Shown in pieces: positions 9,250 to 21,299 of a DNA stretch of 64,000 nucleotides. This stretch comes from Sphagnum compactum. Taxonomy: Eukaryota; Bryophyta; Sphagnopsida; Sphagnales. The stretch covers positions 9,734,001-9,798,000 of the forward strand of contig OZ234498.1 in assembly GCA_965153455.1 (NCBI GenBank), read 5' to 3'. Position numbers and translations under genes: made by a program. A model generated the notes under the pieces. It was not told the origin of the DNA, ran no database searches, and was given only the letters and a program-made list of their open reading frames with translations. Positions within the stretch are counted from its first letter, which is position 1, and each line of letters starts with the position of its first letter.

Positions 9250-11400
9250 CATAGTTTGACACACCCCCTGGTTTTCTCCTTGTTCCCATCATGTTCCCAT
9301 GGGGTTGCCCAAGGGTTTCCCAAGTTCCCAAGTTGTTCCTCAAGACGTTCCAAATAGCACCTCGATTTTATGCCATACAGTTGCCCAAAGTTCAACTCTC
9401 ATGTATGTAAAACTGAACTATAAACTCTCATGAGCACATTTGTTTGTATTTTGTGGCTGAGGTCCAAAGAGGTGCTTCTATTGAGGAGTGCCCAGAGTTC
9501 CAATTTTTTTTTATGGTGGGCCAATCAATATGGCCCCATTCAAAAAAAAAGTGTGTGAGCACTCATGAACTAATTAATATGAAGCACAATAGGTAAGGTG
9601 TTCTTTGCAAGGGGTATTATTAGCCCAGACCAAAAATGGTGACCCACTCTTTTGGGAAGATAAATTTCATGCAGCCAATGGGAAGGCCCAAGCATGCACT
9701 CAAGGTGCCTTGCTTTTTTTCCTTATAAGTTTTGGGAGGGGGGTGGCAAGGATTTCTTTTCATTTTGCACTGGTTCCTAATGGGTTCCCATCAGGTTCCC
9801 AATATGTTCTCCATTTCTCAATGTGTTCCCCAACATGTTCTCCATAGCACCTCACTTTTATCCTATATGCTTTGGCAAATGTTTTCCTCCTTTGGCCTAT
9901 ATAGGTGGGCGAAAGGGGAGGAACGTTATACTTCAAAATAAAACCTTCTATTTTAGAGAGCTTGCATAGATGCAGCTTTTGTTACTACCTATAATGAGCT
10001 CCAACATTATATGTGCATATAGTTGTTATTGTAGGTCGATCAAAAGTACTGCCTGCTTCTTTTCTTCATGGTCTGCCCTTGGCCTGATTCATCTTTTTGA
10101 GAAAAGAGATGGATGATGACCACACATGCTTTGGGACCTCCTATGCACCAGGTCTCCATTACAAGCCCAAAACATGCATACCATGGGTCCAAAGTGCAAT
10201 GGACAGCACTGAGGGAAAAAAATGCCCATCACAAAAGAAAAATAATTGAACTTTGGGGGTTCCCACAACCAAGTACCCCAATTAGTGCCCTTGGGATTTG
10301 GTGAGGCAAAAATTGTGGCCAACAAATTTAAGAATCAAAATCACGCTCAGCCAATGAGGAGGTGCAGTGTGCACCATAGACACACAAGAATGTTTTTTCT
10401 TTTGGAAGGGGTTGTGGGGGTTAGGGATGCAAGTTTTTTTCTTTTTTCTTTTGAAAAGGGGGATTGTGAGTGTTTTCTTTTCTAATTTGGGTCATGGGTG
10501 GCTTATTTTGTGTCACGACACACTGTTTTTTTTTTGGTTTAGTTTGCAAGGTGATTGTGGAGGTCTAAAATAAGTTTTATTCTTGGGGGCCAATCATTGA
10601 TTTAATCATGATTGACCCATCAATGTAAAATAAGTTTTATTCATCTTGGTGATTGGCTTATTAGACCATCTAATTGGACCCTAGGACCTCAAAAAAGGTT
10701 AGTTTACAAGTGGCTGTGGAGGTCCACAGAAGTTCTATACTTTTCACTTACATGGGTGCGCCACATACATAACAAAAACTAGAGGTTCTTTGTTGGCTTT
10801 CTAATTTTATATACCCTTTTCATGAATTCATTGCTTCCCATGTCATTTTGTTCTTCTTTGTTCTCTTATTCCTTCTTCTTTGTGCTACGGAGAGATGAGA
10901 GAGTTGCATGCTTAGTGTAAATAGAACTTGTCTTTTGCATGGAGATTTTTAAAAGTTCCAGTTCTTTCACTTATATCAATGTCAATGTCAAGTGAGCTAT
11001 GGGGACAATTTGTATGTTAGGAGTGTGTTGGTGTGTCGAGAGTGAGTTTTTTTTTGTTTTGGGTGATGAACCAATTAGAGAGGTATATCACCAAAATAAA
11101 ATAAAATTTCAAGGTTGTTCCCCCCCCCCCCCCTCCCCCCCCCCCCACAAAACTAATCCATATGAATCACACAATAGTATATCACATACATGATTTGACT
11201 TCTCATTGGTTGCATGAAAATTTGATTCCTAAAATTGGCTGCCATTATTTTTGGCCTGGACTAATAGCCCTCCCTAAGAACACCCTACCTATTCACATAC
11301 AAAGTTGGGGTATAATGAGAAAAGTATTGAAAAGGGGAGAAAAAGGGAAGTATTGAAAAGGAATTTGTCTAAACTTTGGACAATTTGAAAATTATGAATA
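9250..11400. other. Intergenic with two diverged copies of a GTTCCCA-rich repeat
   Basis: No gene is recognised. The segments 9265-9403 and 9767-9892 are alike: both are rich in GTTCCCA/GTTCTC words and then share a run similar to ATAGCACCTC.ATTTTAT. Near 10567 and 10625 the phrase TAAAATAAGTTTTATTC occurs twice, 58 bp apart. A C-run broken by one T lies at about 11120-11146. Confidence 0.5.
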
Positions 11401-11409
11401 TTAGGTACT

Positions 11410-12387
11410 GTGTTGTTAGAATTTGGCAAATTCCCCTTTGAACACTTTGCATGGGGACAAGCGCTGTTGTACTATAACCGTGTGAGCACGGTCACTAAAG
11501 ATCGCATCTTGGGCAAGGCATGGGAAGTTCAACTCGTTATGCTTGCTACGGGAAAAAACTATTGGGCTAGATCCGTGAAAAAATGGCTACTCAAGAATCA
11601 GCCCCAGGAGGTGGCAGGTTTTCTGCCTCCGGTTCAACCATTGTTGGAAATGACGCCTAAGCCTGCAACGACCCATGTATTCCAGGCGAGGACTGCTCAA
11701 CCATCGCTGGGAATGGCTCCTGCGACAACGCACATACACCCAACCCGTCTAGTAGGGGTGAAAGGCTGGGCGAAGAGCCAAGTACTTTGGTGCAATGCGC
11801 GCAATGTATGGGTGGGAGTTTAGATGGCTCAGCTGGTCGCGCTACAACTAGTGGAGCCGGTTGGTGCTAGATCTACGACAGGAGGCCCGATCAACCAGGA
11901 GGCTGGGGCCCGGGGCCCCACCCCCTCCAAGTTTTCCCCACACAATATTGAGTGTAAAAAGGGTGAAGGATAATATGCGGCTGGCTTACATTGAAAATTT
12001 CTTTACCAACCGCGAGATCGGGACCAGTGTGCAAACAACATACTTGCGCTTCAAGGATATGTTGTACGAGAGCGAAAGCTACTTGTGTGACATCAGCTGC
12101 GTTCAGCTATGGAAAGCTCTGGCCCGGTTTCGATGTGGTAACACGCAGCTTGAGGTAGTGCTAGGTGCGTGGAAGGGCGTGCCATACGCAGAGAGGCTTT
12201 GTCAAGGTTGCGATTTGGGAAGGTTGAGGATGAAGAGCACTTGCTTCTTATTTGTCCAAATACACAGAAAGTTAGGGAACGCTTTTGTTCGACCCTGCCC
12301 CTCACCCACACTAGCACTATTGCTGAGTTCATGCAGACTATGAACATGGTCACCCTGGCCAAGGTTGTGGCATGTTGCCAATACTAG
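11410..12387 (+). pseudogene. LINE (non-LTR retrotransposon) ORF2 C-terminal fragment
   Basis: The frame at 11410-11823 opens with a pattern typical of the tail of plant LINE reverse transcriptases (ELGKFP-like, WGQALLYYNRV). At 12040-12343 comes the C-terminal segment: LWKALARFRCGNTQLEV, then a zinc-binding Cys-x2-Cys region (RLCQGCDLG) leading into VEDEEHLLLICPNTQKVRERF. The last part is in a second frame (12169-12387), so there is a frameshift near 12220. The normal spacing and the His after the Cys pair (EEHLLLICP) fit the CCHC motif of this family. The reverse transcriptase core and endonuclease are absent and no poly-A tail follows, so this is an internal scrap. The call rests on pattern memory. 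Confidence 0.55.
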
Positions 12388-12389
12388 AG

Positions 12390-13380
12390 GACAATCTGTC
12401 CTCCATGATCTACCTTTCATCTAATGAACTCTCTGGTCCCAAACGGAGGTAAAATTGTAAACTCTAAACAGTTAGAGAATTGCATTCTACTTGCAATTAG
12501 GGAAACAAGTTGATAATTTGCAAGTTCAGCTGATCCGGACTCTCTATCACCCAAATCTCCTACCCACCAAGAAAACTTCATTGAAAACTTGTGAAACTTG
12601 GTAATGAGAAACTCATACCTACTTTGATGATGAGGAAAAAACCTTGTGATATAAGAAATGGGCTGAGAAAGTGGTTCTATCTCTCGTGCTGGGAACAATC
12701 ATATTTATCAAATACGTTTGGGATTCATGTTTGTTTCTAGTCCTTAAATTTGGTAATATATGAAAATGGTACCAATTTCAAATGAATTGGCTACTTAAAA
12801 TTAGTTTTTGGCTATTGGGTAAATTCTAATAATGAATATGCATCAAAATAATTTTTGGCTTTTGGCAAGTACTAAGTCCACAAAGACCTCCCAGAAGCTT
12901 TCTAGTGTATTTGGAGGTAATGTTACCAGGTGGAAATTTTATTTACAAAAAGCCAGACATTTTCAAAAACCAAAATGACCATAGGAATGCGCATTTCCAT
13001 TTAAAAACAAAACACTTGTAGGGGTTAAGATTTATTGGTGAAATAACCAACCTATTTGTCTTTCTCTCTTGTTTTTTTCTTGTGATAGCCATTGGGTATC
13101 ATAAAAAAAAAAAGATTTTTTTTTTTCATAAGTCTTTACACTGGGTAAAGCTTTTAGAAAAAGTGATATATTATATGTAAAGACGGTTCAATTTTTTTAA
13201 ATTTTTTTTTCGATGTATTGAAATCCATCTCATTGATGATAAGGACTTGATTTATCATTGTAAAAATTTAAGATTCACACAAAAAATAAAAAATAAAAAT
13301 GATTTGTTTATCAATTGAAATAAAGCACCTTTCCTTCTGCTGATCACATGCAGACCTTTCACGATGTGAATAAAAAAAAC
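12390..13380. other. Intergenic, AT-rich, no gene seen
   Basis: Short A and T runs and no reading frame of note. Nothing else is supported here. Confidence 0.6.
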
Positions 13381-13419
13381 CTTGCTTGCTATACATTGGA
13401 GAAATATCATATGTTATGA

Positions 13420-13500
13420 GCCTCCCCTAATTCTCGAACCTACGTACATCCACCCCCAGACAACCGCCCTTGAGGCTACAACCCTCAAATTAGGGGAGGC
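13420..13500. repeat. Inverted repeat, 13-bp perfect arms
   Basis: GCCTCCCCTAATT at 13420-13432 is matched by its exact reverse complement at 13488-13500, with 55 bp between. A second small hairpin (TTGAGG / CCTCAA) sits inside. It may be a small foldback element. Confidence 0.7.
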
Positions 13501-13567
13501 CCTGAGGAGCAGGCCTAAAAAGTATGATTGAAAGTTGAAATGTTGAAATATTTCAGCTACATTCAAG

Positions 13568-13660
13568 AAAAGTAGCTAGCTCACATTGATGGTGCCCAGT
13601 AGCACTGCACTTGTGGACTTGGTTGGTAGTGGGTGCCATCAATGTGAGCGAGCTACTTTT
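13568..13660. repeat. Inverted repeat, 31-bp arms (hairpin)
   Basis: The arms 13568-13598 and 13630-13660 are reverse complements with three mismatches around a 31-bp loop. The shared core is AGCTCACATTGATGG-like. It could be a foldback MITE or a small-RNA hairpin. Confidence 0.75.
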
Positions 13661-13679
13661 TTTAGTCCACAAAAACTAT

Positions 13680-14460
13680 TTCTACTTACGGTAATGAAGA
13701 CTGACTGCAGAGACAAAAATTTACAAAGGAAAGTTCAAATGAACGAACATGGACTCCACTGCAAAATTGCAATAATTTTTTAAAAAAATTGCTAAAAATA
13801 AAATGCCATATCAAAAATATCGAAAGTGCTAAAATCATGTGACTTTTTGAGATTTTCAATAGCCAGAAATTTCTACTGAGATTATTCAATTTTTTTGGTC
13901 AGATGTGTCTATTCTTGGGTTCAATTAGGTAGCCCAAATTATATAGAAAGGATGCATTATTTAAAATTTTAAAAAAAGCTTTCATAATTTAGCTTAATCA
14001 CCACACGTGTCTTTATGTGGTTCAATTAGGTAGCGCAAATTATATAGAAGGATGTATATTTTTAAAAAAATTTAGCTTAATCACCATATGTGTTTATATA
14101 TGTTATAGAAGGATGTTTTTTGAATTTTTTTTCTTCATTTTTAGCTTGTAGTCAAAATTTGGCTAAATCTTTCTGTGAATGATTGCCACATTGGCTATAA
14201 TTACAAAAAAAAAATGCCACAATGAACAAACATGGCCGGGCCTCCTCCACTACAAAATTGCACATAGTTAGGTAGTAGCCAAATTTGGCTAAATATTCCA
14301 ATGAACCATTTGCCACATTGGCTAAAATTACAAAAAAACAATTTCCCACAATGAACAAAACATGGCCTGGATATTACTACAAAAATGGCAAATGTTTTGC
14401 AATATTTTTTCAATGGTTGATAGGTAGGTAGGTAGGTAGGTACGTAATTCATTTATTCAT
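13680..14460. repeat. Cluster of short tandem and dispersed repeats
   Basis: A unit beginning CAATGAACAAACATGG and running to ACTACAAAA..TGCA occurs at about 14219-14270 and 14350-14400, with a more diverged copy near 13740-13775. A second unit, ATTAGGTAGC.CAAATTATATAGAAGGATG, occurs at about 13924-13955 and 14025-14056, with a third partial copy near 14100. A (TAGG) run lies at about 14420-14440. No coding is supported. Confidence 0.65.
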
Positions 14461-14800
14461 TAATTAATTAATTCATTGCATTGGCGTGAGAAAATCCCAA
14501 GTTGCAACTTCCAACCGACCTTCACGAATATCTCGCGCATTTATGACGACGACAACAACAACAACCCACCCGCAGGCTTCATTCATATCACATATAAACG
14601 CGGCTTCTGTTGAGTACTACTCGAGTGACCGTAACACACGTCTAACGCATCACCGACTTTGCATTCAATGCGCATTTATGTACCCATTACGCGTGCATCG
14701 CCTTCTCCTCACCTTCCAACTTCCATGTACTTGTTGTGCTATCAAATGCAAGTAAGTAATGGCTCTCTCAATACACAACTCTTTGTTTTCCACAAAATCC

Positions 14801-14830
14801 CCTCTCTCTCTCTCTGTCTCTCTCGTCTGC
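14801..14830. repeat. (CT)n microsatellite in probable 5' UTR
   Basis: A CT run with minor interruptions lies about 100 bp before the start codon at 14926. Such pyrimidine tracts are common in plant 5' leaders and mark the probable transcribed start of the LEA_2 gene. Confidence 0.6.
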
Positions 14831-14925
14831 CGTCAGAGACCGTCTGTCGCTGCTGTTACTAGTACTACTACTCCTCCTCCTACTACTCCTACTACCGCTT
14901 GTGGTTTCATTGAGTCCTTTTGTCA

Positions 14926-16412
14926 ATGGGGGAGGCAGAGAGTTTTCATAGAATAGCAATGAGTCCAGCAGGGAATGCGGAGGTGAAGGCACAGCCGCCT
15001 ATTTACAAGAGACGAACATGTCGGATTTGTTGTGGGGTGGCGGTGCTGCTTGTGTTGGCTCTTGTGGTGGTGATTATTGTTTTGAGCCAGACGTTGTTCA
15101 AGTTTAGGGATCCCGAGGTGAGTATCATCTCCATGAAGCTGGAGAGCATCAGTGTGGCCTTGGACGTTCTTACGCTTTCGGCAATGCTCAATATCTCGGT
15201 GGCCACTGACGTTCGGGTCACCAATCCTAACCATTACAACTTCAAGTATACCAACAGCACAGCAATGATGTTTTATCATGGTCAGCAGGTGAGAGAATGT
15301 ATTTTCATTGTGCCGTTTTGAACTTTCCGTTTTGTCTTCTTTCGAAACGAGGAGATTTTATTTTATTCTATTTTTTTCTGCTCCTCCTAATCAACTAGAG
15401 AGGGCTTCAGAGACTTGCTCCTCCCTTTATAGAGAACTGGAAACACCTACTGCAATAGGAGGAGGAGAGTGTTCTTTTCGGTTTGATCCCTAAGGTCTTT
15501 GTGGACGTGGAATCAGTTGCAAGAGAAAGAACGTCCAAGGTAATGATCTAGCACGATCTTGTTAGGCGAAAATGCTTTAACATTTACAAACGGAATGCCT
15601 CCGAATATCAGGAATGGTTGAGTATGATTGTGGCAAATCATGACCAGCAGATTCTGCTGCTGTACTATTTAAACTGTCGAACCCTAGAGGCCTTGTACTA
15701 AGTTATTGGAGGAGTCGTCCTAGTGCCACAAACTCTTCATAGGAACTGATCAGGGGTGCAAACAGACAAGAGAATTGATTGACCTGGCTAGGATTGAGTG
15801 GCAGGCTCCAGGCTCATTCCTGTGTCTAGGTTAGTATGGAATGTCTACAGAGACTTGGGAGGCATGAAATAATGTTCTTAGATGTTATCAAACGCACACA
15901 GAGTGGGATAATGCATCTCAACTTGCATTACTGGAATGCAATTCGATAATGGCAATTGGTTTCGTGGGCCTTTTTAAAACTATTAGTAGGGACTGTGGAA
16001 CCTGAAAGTTGCATTGGGATTTGGGAGCCCATCAATGTCTGTGTCTAATTGCACTGTGGAATGTGTATGTTATGGACACCGTCGAGTATGTATATGTATG
16101 TTGATTGTTGCATGTGTTGATCAGATTGGCGATATTTCACTTGGTGCTGGTGAAATCCGAGCTAAGCAGTCTGTGGATATGGCAGCTGTCGTCACGGTTG
16201 AAGCATTGAAGATTGTGGAGAGTCCAAACGTGCTAAGTGATTTGGAATCTAGGATTGCTCCATTGAACCTAACTTCTTCCATCCCAGGGCGAGTGAATGT
16301 GGCAGGGATTTACAAGCATCATGTTGTGGCAACTCTTGATTGTAATATGGAGATTTGGGTCACCAACCAGACATTAAAGGACTATCAGTGCACACAGCAT
16401 GTGAAGCTGTGA
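14926..16412 (+). CDS. LEA_2/NHL (NDR1/HIN1-like) membrane protein, two exons
   Basis: The gene encodes a membrane-anchored protein of 216 residues. Exon 1 is 14926-15288 and exon 2 is 16125-16412, with a GT-AG intron of 836 bp (AGCAG/gtgag ... gatcag/ATTGG) in phase 0. Residues 1-31 are a short cytosolic tail with a basic RRTCRICC junction. About 34-54 is a strong single membrane helix, and the rest is an extracytoplasmic LEA_2 beta-domain with the family's TNPNHYNFKYTN motif (about 103-114), continued across the splice by YHGQQ/IGDISLGAGEI. Length and order match NHL proteins, which act at the plasma membrane in stress and defence. The ATG at 14926 gives the full tail; the next, at 14959, is possible. 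Family is clear; the exact paralogue and its role are unknown. Confidence 0.85.
15289..16124 (+). other. Intron of the LEA_2/NHL gene
   Basis: Bounded by GT and AG, phase 0. Removing it joins two halves of one LEA_2 domain. No gene or transposon is recognised inside. Confidence 0.85.
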
Positions 16413-19400
16413 TTCCCATTTCCAATGAAAGGGCTACAGTCTGTGGTGTTGATGGGAAAATGCACAGTCTGTGTTTGCATTCTCTGACATGGCCTCAGAG
16501 AAGCTTGGGATGAACAGACAGCTGTATTGTGGAGGAAATAGTCAAGCAGCTGTGTACCAGGACAGTACTTGATGCTGCTCTCCAATTCAGCAGAATGCAC
16601 GTTTTATTAGGATAGAGGGTGGAGGATGTAAAAGAAGATAGGTTTTTCACAGTGGTAGCTCAAGACTCAAAAGGCGCCTTCCACTCTACACAAGACAGAC
16701 TGGCTGTTGGAGCCATGGTAGAGTAGTCCATGGGAGCATCTTTCAGTACCCTGTGAACACGTTGGAAGAAGACTTGCTGTTGAAAATTGCAGTAAGCTCA
16801 TGTAAAAGCTTGACCTACTTTATAGACAACATCACAAGAACCAAGGTCTGGTCATGTGACTGAAAATATGTGCAGCTTTGGGACTTAAGTGCATTCTCTG
16901 CAACCAGAGGAGAATAGTAGGCTCATGATCCTTCCATTCTGGGAGGGATATTCACCCTCCTGGTAAACTGGGGAATTCCTCTGAATGCTTTGGGCTGGAA
17001 TCTAAGGAGAGACTTACACCTAGTATGAGACTTTGGTTCATTGGGTATTGAGGTGCATGGTGTATGCAGCAGGCCAGGGTGAACCAGCACCTACACTGGA
17101 CCCGGTATGTTCACCTTTCTTGAGTGAGGCCTTTTAGGGGCCATGTTTCACTTAGGGAGTGTTTAAAATTTGAACTCGAAGATTCTGATTTAGTTTTAGG
17201 ATGAGTTAGAAGGAACCTAAAAAAATTGGGATTTTTACCATGGTAGCAGTGTAGGTAGTTACTGAAGACTCGACAACAGAGAAACAGCTAGGAAAAGAAG
17301 TGTATTATGGAAAGTGCTGGGTTCAAGCCATTGTGCCCGGTAAGGGTGCCTTCCAAGGAGTTTTGGGCAAGCCTGTCGAGGTGAGTCAAAATTTCTGAAA
17401 GGACAGCAAAAATAGGCACAATAGCCTGTACCCCACAGGTGCATGTTCCATACCAGAATGGTTTTCATGAATTGCGCAATGGGCATGTGGATTTTTAACA
17501 ATGCTTAGGTCAATTAGACCCAAGAAGACTTCGTTGTCAATTGTGCCTTGCAAGGTGATAAAAAAGAGGCAGAAAAGGTCACATGAAAACCACTTAATAA
17601 CCAGCTACTACCTTAATGGTTGCGCTCGAGCCTCTGTCTCCAGAGTTATCAACACATGCACACATAAAACCATTTAGTAACGTTTTGCAGTATGGGGTCC
17701 CACCCATTTTTCATACTAGCTGCTATTAGTATGTACTATATACTACAAATGAATATGGCAATGATGTATATACGGTTTGTCTGATACTAGGGGTATGTGA
17801 ACGTAGGTATGATATTTTTATTGCTCACCATACATGAAAAAAATGTCATTGGAGATTTACAAAAATCGGTTGCCCTAATCACAGAAGTACACATACGCAA
17901 GGAGGTTTCAGGAAAGGTAGTTTGTTTGCTGTAAGTCAAAAAGATGCTGCTGCAATCCCCAACCACAATACAGGATATTCAAGGAGTCACATCCTATCAT
18001 AGCAAAGATGCAAATGCCTAATGTCACTGCCATACTCAGACGTAGCTCCATTGACCGGAAGCTTGGTATTGGGACTTTTTGCACTTGTGAAAAAATACAA
18101 TCAAGTTTGGTATGTGTGGCTGAACCTTAAGACATTCTCCCTACAATGTATTCTACCCAATTGGTATGTTTTACAGCTGAGAGGTACAGCAATATTTTTT
18201 TTTGGTTTTCTTGATGTTGCGCAGATTGCCACATCTATCTAAGCAAGGTAGTTGTAGGTTGCAATCTTTCACTTTGGCATAATAGTAGAATGGCTACGCA
18301 CCGTCATGTTACACATGTTGTTTGGGGTTATGGAGATGATAAAATTTTCAGCTTAGAATTCAAAGTAAGCAATGATGTTGGGATTATTGATGGTGCAAGT
18401 GAAGCTTATGTTTGGTAGAAAAGTTGGTGGATGGGAATTATGCAATATCCAAGCTAGTTGCTAGCAAGTAGTCACTTGTGCAAAGCTATAGACTCATATT
18501 TGAAGACCAAATGGAGCAGAAATGATAGTACCATCTAAGGGAATTGAATTCCAATTCAAAAATGTACTTTGCCCAGTGCAATGGATGGTGGACTTGCAAA
18601 ACAAAAACCCACTTCGCTACCAAAATCCCCATTTACAAAGCAAAGAGTTGTGGACAAGATGATTCAACTCATCAACGTTTAGGCCTAATTTCTAGAAGAC
18701 AATCAAATGCCTATAACTCCAATCCATAGCAACCCTTCATTTCATTCCATTATCTAATGTTAGTATAGAATGGGAAGTCTTAAATTTTATAGAATTCTTG
18801 TGCAAGCATCTTGACCACCCACTACAATAGATCTTGTCTTTTATTCTGTTTTTACATGACTAACTTTTAGTCAAAACAAACTCTTGAACAAGTTGATGTT
18901 AAAGTCAAATTGGACTAGTCATATAGGACAAGCATAAGTAGTATAGAAAAATCATATTAGACATGACCAAATGACTAGTTATGTCCACTATGTCATGTCC
19001 ATTTTGACTAACAACCTATCATTTTGTTATGTTTATTTTGATTAAAAATTAATTTATATTGTTAATTGTTGTGACAACTTGTTTGTTTTGATTAAAAACT
19101 GACATACGTGCTAGTGGATGTTGACTGATAAGTAACATATATCATAATTGTAATCTAAGTTTTATCTATTGATGAACTTGTGCTTTGCATTGGATGCACT
19201 ACTAGTGGTGGTCAATGGATGAGAAAAATGAATTGAATTTGTGAAAATTAAGTTCCATTTAAATGAAAATGTTGAATGAAATTGCATGCAATTTGGATTG
19301 AATTGAATTCAAATTCAATCGAATTGAGGAGAAATGGGATGCAAATTGGTGCAAAAGATATTGAAAATTTGCTTGTGATTGTGGTGTTGAATTATTTTTT

Positions 19401-21200
19401 TTGAAAAGACATTTTCATTCCTCTTTACATGGGATTCAATTAAATAAATTCTATTTGAAATTGTCCAAAAAATGATTTACAAAACTTAAAAGTTGTCTTA
19501 CTTAAACCAATTTTGATGCATAATCATCATAACCAACTAATGACAATTCCTAGGGATGTAAAATGTAGGTAAGGCATGTAGGTGTCTAGGCCCCCTACCC
19601 TAGGCACATACACCCCCCCTCCCCAAAGCGTGTAGGCCATTTAAACATGGTTGAAGTCATCTGTAAGCATCTCCTCAAGACATGTAGGCCATTTAAACAT
19701 GGAAGGCATGTCATAGGAGAAAAATGAATCTTTCATTTCCATGGCTAGAAGTCAAGGCCTTAATTATACAACCACTTCACGCACGGTAACAAATAATGTC
19801 ATTGTAAAAAATATAAACACACATTTGTTTTAAATTTTGCACATTATAACATTTATATCCACCCCATTACAACTTTAATTAACATATTATGTTAACACAT
19901 AACTATAAGAAGATAAGTAATAGGTAGGTAGGTTGTAAATAAGTCGATGGCAAACATTTTGATATAATTATTTCTTGCCCACCTATTACCTACCCACTTA
20001 CTTACAAATTATGTATTATCAACCTTTACTTACCTATTAATTATCGACCCCCAATTTATTTACAACCCATTTATTATTTACCTACCTAATAATTACCTAT
20101 GTACATATTTATTACCAACCCCGAACCTACTTATCACCTACCTATTGAGTTATTTATTATTTAATTATTTGCAAAAGTTATTTGTTACTTATTTATAACC
20201 AACCCCAACCTATTAATATTACCAATCTACAACCTACCTACATGTTTAAGGGAACCCAAGTGACATTTAGTACATGCCTAGGGGGCCTACACACCTACAC
20301 ATGGTATGTATATAAAATAACACTCTCAATGATAAAAATTTGGCACATAACATGTAGTAAACCAAATCACCCATGGAGTGACTTAAAATAATCACACCAT
20401 TACAAACATTGACATCATAAAAAACTAACCCAATCCATGTGTTACTAACATTATCTTATTCAAGTAAAAATTATAGTCAACCTAGTCAAATTAAACATGC
20501 CTACTTTGGGAGGAGAAAAATGGACAAAGAATTATTTCATGTAAAACTTGTAGCCTAGTCATATACATATCATTGTAATAACATTATAGTCACAATGTTA
20601 AGAGCATAAAATACATGGTTTTGTTGTAGTGACTAGATATAAACGAGTTTTAAATTGATTTTTCAATTTAATTAGATTTCATGAAATTGAATGTAGATAT
20701 AATGTATGGTTGCCCTCCACACTTTCAAAATTAACCACAATTGTGATCTCAACAAGTTTGAGGTTTGAGATATTCAAACAACTTGTTTTTCAAATTTTGA
20801 TTATTAGCCATATTGATCCACATATGATTGGTAGGGTTGTAATCAAAGAGAGGTTTAATAGCAAATGAGCTATTAAATTTCATCTAAAGTGCCATAAAAA
20901 AAATGAAATTAATAGTAAAACTTCATCCAATAAGTATCATATGAAACAACTTCATCTACTTTATTGGTATAACAGACTATAATAATGTGCCTTTGGGATT
21001 GCCAAATGACCATGAAATATGGTTTAAGCTTATGGTTAAATTTAATAATAAGGGTAATTAATATCATAGTACCTAGGTGGTTTTGACAACTATCTATTGA
21101 ATAAGTAATTTAATCCAAAATTTCTAGTTTGACAGTTTCCTTTTTAATTCTAGAAATTTCAGCATATGTGTAATATATCTAAATAAACATCATTATTATT
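16413..21200. other. 3' flank and intergenic DNA, no further gene seen
   Basis: 16413 to about 17250 is probably 3' UTR and flank of the LEA_2 gene. At 19920-20240 there is a long stretch of degenerate TAGGTAGG, and then TACCTA/TTACCTAC words, arranged in opposite orientations around 19940-19975. The rest is AT-rich with no convincing frame. Confidence 0.5.
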
Positions 21201-21219
21201 TTAAAGATATTTCACTACA

Positions 21220-21279
21220 TTAGTGGTTAGATCAATGTAAAGTAATTGATTTGGTGAGGTAGGTCCTTGGTTCAAAATT
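21220..21279 (+). repeat. tRNA-like pol III promoter remnant (SINE-like)
   Basis: TTAGTGGTTAG (21220-21230) resembles an A box. GGTTCAAAATT (21269-21279) resembles a degraded B box at a tRNA-like distance. The stems of a real tRNA do not form, so a SINE or tRNA pseudogene relic is the better reading. Confidence 0.3.
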
Positions 21280-21299
21280 GGTTGGTAGTTTGAATGTGT

